Shown here: positions 17,228 through 20,464 of the stretch, one piece after another
How the letters are laid out: each line of letters opens with the position of its first letter
Position numbering within the stretch: position 1 is the first letter of the stretch
Source of the DNA: Ophiothrix spiculata
Taxonomy: Eukaryota; Echinodermata; Ophiuroidea; Amphilepidida; Ophiotrichidae
Assembly: GCA_000969725.1 (NCBI GenBank)
Contig: JXSR01S002292.1
DNA: 20,464 bases
Reading direction: 5' to 3' (one strand)
Translations under genes and position numbers: made by a program
Notes under the pieces: model-generated
What the model was told of the DNA's origin: nothing
What the model saw: the letters and a program-made list of their open reading frames with translations, nothing else
Databases searched by the model: none

Positions 17228-17443
17228 ATTATATGGAAATTACAATGAGAAATCCTGATGAACCTATTCAAAGATTTACTGCATTGTTGGATTTAATTCA
17301 TGAGCATGAGCCTGTAGCAGATACACAGTGATCTTTGACATGAACATTCATTTTGATGTCCTGTGTACCCTTAATACATTCACAAGTTATTGAATTAACA
17401 ACAAAGGACAACCTGTCTTCTACAGGCTTCTTAAGTACAGTCC
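17228..17443. other. Spacer, nothing recognised
   Basis: AT-rich sequence between two foldbacks, with no supported frame or repeat. Confidence 0.5.
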
Positions 17444-17843
17444 TTAAGGGGGAAAGCATGTTACTCAATTTTACGTTTTTACAAGTTTATTTTGTACAAT
17501 AACTTTTTAACAAAGTGCTTAAAGTTAATAAAAGTATACATTTCCAGAAAGGAATTTTCACAAGGAGCATGATGGTTATGTTGATTTTTGAACAAAAATC
17601 AATTTTTTTTTTTAATGACTTCATTTTTGTAAATGTTATTTTTAGCTTGGTTGGAAACCCAAATGGCCAAAAAATTTGTTTTTTGTGATTTTTGGTCAAA
17701 AATCATCATCACCATCATATTCCTTGTGAAAATTCCTTTCTGGAAATGTATACTTTTATTAACTTTAATCACTTTGTTAAAAGTTATGGTACAAAATAAA
17801 GTTGCAAAAACGTAAAATTGAGTAACGTGCTGTCCCCACTTAA
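17444..17843. mobile_element. Large foldback element (about 155-bp arms), TTAA at both ends
   Basis: The left arm from 17444 (ttaagggggaaagcatgtta) and the right arm to 17843 (complement ttaagtggggacagcacgtt) run as inverted repeats for about 150 bp, including ctcaattttacgttttt and tatacatttccagaaaggaa. TTAA stands at both ends and may be the target duplication (piggyBac-like) or part of the TIR. Two open frames on opposite strands are mirror images of the same arm (VKIPFWKCILLLTL) and are not genes. Confidence 0.75.
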
Positions 17844-18345
17844 ATTGAGTATTATTGTACTGGTAAGAGATAAAATAGTTAATATATGAAGATCGCTCAA
17901 TGACAAGTCAAAGTAGCAGGAGGTCATTTGTTCAAATCTTAATAGATCCTATTATTTCAATTCCATGTGTTCAATTTTGCTCTTGTATCAAATGTATATG
18001 ATATGTGTATTCTTTCATCCATATAAGGTATAGAGAATGAATGTTTTAAATTTTCCAATTGTTAAAATTATTAGGGATGACACAATTGTATCTTTTTTTT
18101 TTGTTATCTTTTTTTTTATCTTCTTTTTTTTTTGTATTGTTCCATTATAAATATTTATACCATTATACATGCCAATATGGGGGAAATTATTTATATGTGT
18201 CTATCCGGAAAATCCTTGACATGTGTTTGTCAAGTACATGTCAAAACTGCAATTATGCAAAGCAGAGACTGGTTCACTCTCTCAGCGTCCCTAGTCTGAT
18301 GAGTGACAAACCTTATTTGTGACTTAAATTGTTGGGTCCATGAGA
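17844..18345. other. AT-rich stretch with T-runs
   Basis: Several T-runs lie at 18091-18133. The minus-strand frame at 18230-18433 and the plus-strand frame at 18059-18322 are low-complexity or unsupported. No gene is seen. Confidence 0.45.
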
Positions 18346-18659
18346 GATCCGCTCGAGCAATTTTAGTATAAATCGGCATGAATGATATTTTATCGATGTA
18401 GAACCGATTTTTAAAATAAAAATTGGGGGTCACGGGACTCGTTTTTGCATGAGAGTCTGTTTAAAAACACAATTTTTGGAGGTTTTGGGGGACAAATTAG
18501 TACAGGGGTCTATGGGAAATGTGGCAAAAGTGAAATTATTTAGTGTTGATTCAAAAAATCTGCTCGAGTAATTTTGTTAATTTTTTTTATAAAAGTTGCG
18601 CACAAGTATGTTCTTTCAAATAAAAAAATAAAAATTGGGGGTCACGGACTTAGTTTTCA
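18346..18659. repeat. Two direct, diverged copies of a ~100-bp unit
   Basis: Copy 1 (18346-18447) and copy 2 (18557-18659) share atc.gctcgag.aatttt at the start, and ataaaaattgggggtcacgg at the end. The intervening 110 bp (ttttggaggttttgggggac) is not repeated. They may belong to one dispersed element. Confidence 0.6.
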
Positions 18660-18713
18660 AGAAAAATATTAAAATATGGCAATTTTTAGCTTCAAAACAC
18701 TACTTAGAGTATA

Positions 18714-18776
18714 TGCGCATGCGTATTGCGGCAGTTACCTAAGCGCGTACCGGCACGCGTGGACGGCGCGTGGACC
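18714..18776. other. CpG-dense patch with an NRF1-like palindrome
   Basis: About eleven CpG dinucleotides are packed in some 63 bp within an otherwise CpG-poor region. It starts with gcgcatgcgt, close to the NRF1 consensus. It could be the end of the preceding repeat or a short regulatory segment. No transcription start is indicated. Confidence 0.3.
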
Positions 18777-18784
18777 AAACACCT

Positions 18785-19350
18785 TAAACAGTAGAATGAA
18801 TAACTTTAAAAGAATGCAGGAACCAAACAAAGAATAACTGGTGCATTGAAGCCACCTTTTGATTGAAGGAAATGAAAATAATAAAGAGCAGAAACCACCT
18901 TTAAATGGAAAATAAAAATCACTGCATGTGGGGAACGTTTAAAGATATCTTCTAATGCCTTTAAATCACCTTTGAAGGAAAAGAGAAAAAGTAATTGAAA
19001 TCTTGAGACAAGCTCTTGATGGAAAGAAAAAATAAACTGAAACTCTGAGACAAAAAAAAATGGAAAAGTAAAATAACAAAATATCTGAAACCACCTTTAA
19101 ATGGAAAAGAAAAATAACTGAAGTCCTAAGCTTTTTATTGTAAAAGAAAATAACTGAAGCCTACAGACAATCTTTTCAGCACAAAGAATAACTGAACTGA
19201 ATCCCCAGAAAACCTTTTGAAGGAAGATAAAAAATAATTTAAGAGCTGAAACCAACTTTTCTTGATTGAAAATAAAAATCCATGGAGCCCTGAAATTACC
19301 TTTCAATGAAATTCAGAAAGTAGAATGTTTCAAAATAACTTGTAATTTGC
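18785..19350 (-). repeat. Diverged short tandem repeat, possible 3' UTR of the repeat-protein gene
   Basis: A-rich sequence on the plus strand with loose copies, spaced about 40 bp, of gaaaccacctttaaatggaa and aagaaaaataactgaagtcc (for example near 18895, 19090, 19110, 19149 and 19185). It begins directly after the stop codon of the minus-strand repeat frame at 19351 and would be its 3' UTR if that frame is a terminal exon. No coding potential is seen. Confidence 0.5.
19134..19139 (-). terminator. Candidate polyadenylation signal AATAAA
   Basis: tttatt on the plus strand gives AATAAA on the minus strand, about 210 bp after the stop of the repeat frame. The hexamer is common in AT-rich DNA, so this is only a candidate. 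Confidence 0.25.
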
Positions 19351-20464
19351 CTACTTGCCTGTATGACTCTGATGCCCCTTGAAGCCAAACCGTTTCTTTA
19401 CTATAAAAGGCTTGTCATGCCGCCTTAAGCCAGAGGGTTTCTCGACTATCAAATCCTTGTCATGCCACCTTAGGCCTGAGGGTTTCTTTGCTATCAACTC
19501 CTTGTCATGTCTCCTTAGGCTAGAGGGTATCTTTACTACCAATGCCTTGTCATGTCTCCTTAGGCTAGAGGGTATCTTTACTACCAAAGCCTTGTCACGC
19601 CTCTTTAGGCCAGAGGACTTCTTTACTATCAAAGGCTTGTCATGTCTCCTTCGACTAGAGGGTCTTTTTGCATTCAAAGGTTTGCCATGTCTCCCTAGGG
19701 CAGAGTGATTCTTTACTATCAAGGCCTTGCCATGCCTCCTTAGGCCAGAGTGTTTCTTTGCTTTCAAAGGCTTGTCATGCCGCCTTAGGCCAGAGTGTTT
19801 CTTTGCTACCAAAGGCTTGTCATGCCTCCTTCGACTAGAGGGTCTCTTTGCTTTCAAAGGCTTATCATGTCTCCTTAGGCCAGAGTGTTTCTTTGCTTTC
19901 AAAGGCTTGTCATTTCTCCTTCGACTAGAGGGTATCTTTGCTTTGAAAGGCTTGTTGTGTCTCCTTAGGCCAGAGGGCTTCTTTACTATCAAAGCCTTGT
20001 TATGCCTCTTAAGGCCAGATAATTTTTTCGCTTTCAAAGGCATGTCATGCCTCCTTGGGCCAGAGAGTTTTTTCACTTTCAACGATTTTTCATGCCTCCT
20101 CAGACCAAAAGGTTTCTTCACTTTCAAAGACTTGTCATGTTTCCCTAAACCTGAGTGTTTCTTCACTTTCAAGGACTGGTCATGCCTGTGTTTGTCAGAG
20201 CGTTTCTGCACTTTTAAAGGCTTGTCCTGCCCTCGTACATTAGAGCGTTTCTGCACTTTCAAAGGTTTGTCATGCCCCCTTCGATCAGAACGCTTCACTT
20301 TCAAAGGTTTGTCAGGTCCCCTGAGGCCAAAGGATTTTTGCACTTTCAAAAGCTTGTCATGTCCCCTTACATGAGAGCGTTTCGGCTTTTTCAAAGACTT
20401 GCCATGCCCCCTTAAACCAGAGTGTTTCTTCACTTTTAATGGCTTGCCATGCCTCCTTAGGCCA
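19351..20464 (-). CDS. Basic 15-residue-repeat protein, C-terminal part, novel
   Basis: An open minus-strand frame runs from the window edge (about 370 codons) to a TAG at 19351-19353 with no interruption. It consists of about 24 copies of a 15-residue unit with consensus AKKHSGLRRHDKPLK, roughly half Lys, Arg or His, no Cys, and one in-frame single-residue loss (unit 4). Units fall into subtypes (KKHSGLRRHDKPLK, KRPSSRRRHDKPL and KRSNVRGQDKPL, the last nearer the window edge). Arg codons vary synonymously (CGG, AGG, AGA) while the residue is kept. The frame ends in a degenerate unit with GHQSHTGK. The start is outside the window. No signal peptide or membrane segment is visible. The strongly basic repeat could bind nucleic acid or acidic partners. 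The family is unknown to me; it may be a gene's last exon or a coding-like satellite. Confidence 0.5.
   Translation of the reverse strand, partial: GLRRHGKPLKVKKHSGLRGHGKSLKKPKRSHVRGHDKLLKVQKSFGLRGPDKPLKVKRSDRRGHDKPLKVQKRSNVRGQDKPLKVQKRSDKHRHDQSLKVKKHSGLGKHDKSLKVKKPFGLRRHEKSLKVKKLSGPRRHDMPLKAKKLSGLKRHNKALIVKKPSGLRRHNKPFKAKIPSSRRRNDKPLKAKKHSGLRRHDKPLKAKRPSSRRRHDKPLVAKKHSGLRRHDKPLKAKKHSGLRRHGKALIVKNHSALGRHGKPLNAKRPSSRRRHDKPLIVKKSSGLKRRDKALVVKIPSSLRRHDKALVVKIPSSLRRHDKELIAKKPSGLRWHDKDLIVEKPSGLRRHDKPFIVKKRFGFKGHQSHTGK
19351..20464. repeat. 45-bp tandem repeat array
   Basis: On the plus strand the unit reads cttgtcatgcctccttaggc, cagagtgtttctttgctttc, aaagg, repeated about 24 times with 10-30% divergence by eye. 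It runs off the right edge. Because 45 is divisible by three, all frames repeat too. The plus strand is also open for 109 and 215 codons with one stop between (near 19709), while the minus frame has no stop at all. Confidence 0.9.

Noticed and set aside
17090-17230. Minus-strand reading through the foldback arm into RIHMDQRKRKEQEQRQANE
   Set aside because: It begins inside a repeat arm and no acceptor or family match supports it. Probably a chance or relic frame.
17487-17815. Two opposite-strand frames both encoding VKIPFWKCILLLTL
   Set aside because: They are mirror images produced by the foldback arms.
12751-19350. SLC38 membrane-domain exons between the first visible exon and the basic repeat frame
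   Set aside because: I looked for hydrophobic exons with matching phase-1 donors and saw none I could support. Short exons may still have been missed.
19379-20374. Long plus-strand open frames over the 45-bp array (MKPNRFF... and MPCLLRPECFF...)
   Set aside because: They are the other strand of a repeat whose period is a multiple of three. They contain a stop between them, while the minus frame is entirely open.
19351-20464. Degenerate C2H2 zinc fingers (RRHDKPLK and HTGK resemble linker pieces)
   Set aside because: No cysteines occur, and the period is 15 residues, not 28.

Overview
This is a stretch of animal (metazoan) nuclear DNA. It is AT-rich, has spliced genes with GT-AG introns, and is very dense in small DNA transposons (MITEs), SINE-type repeats, one LINE fragment and simple repeats. 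The mix of elements (Tc1/mariner-, hAT- and piggyBac-type MITEs, tRNA-derived SINEs, a Jockey/CR1-like LINE tail) and the exon style suggest a marine invertebrate, perhaps a deuterostome such as an echinoderm or hemichordate. The sequence alone does not settle the species.

Positions 1 to 12750 hold the 3' part of one minus-strand gene. Seven exons can be joined in a consistent frame from their splice sites (12750-12689, 10535-10436, 9808-9744, 9193-9101, 6668-6567, 2000-1692, 1002-763). They encode a hydrophilic tail rich in Lys, Glu and Gln: a Pro/His motif (EPPIPHAP), acidic/basic coiled-coil exons, one long Glu/Lys then poly-Gln coiled coil, and finally a 16-residue Gln/Pro-rich tandem repeat. 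The motif and the layout resemble the long cytosolic C-terminal tail of the amino-acid transporter SLC38A10. This is a moderate-confidence inference. No membrane-domain exon was found in the window; it would lie beyond the right edge or in unrecognised exons.

The C-terminal repeat region (1-900) is a 48-bp minisatellite interrupted by a SINE-like segment and by a Tc1/mariner-type MITE. The reading frame shifts inside it, and the stop falls just past the SINE-like segment. The two small coiled-coil exons at 9101-9193 and 6567-6668 are duplicates of each other. The introns are filled with foldback elements, MITEs, a tRNA-SINE foldback and a LINE 3' fragment. One TIR element (11752-12572) carries an ATG exon-like segment.

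Positions 12779 to 18780 hold no exon I can support. They are a mosaic of MITEs, palindromic repeats, a tRNA-derived SINE, a 22-bp minisatellite and two large foldback elements.

Positions 19351 to 20464 are an open minus-strand frame running off the right edge. It is built of about 24 diverged 15-residue, strongly basic repeats and ends in a stop followed by an A/T-rich, loosely repetitive stretch that could be its 3' UTR. I do not recognise this protein. It is the most interesting unexplained item in the window.
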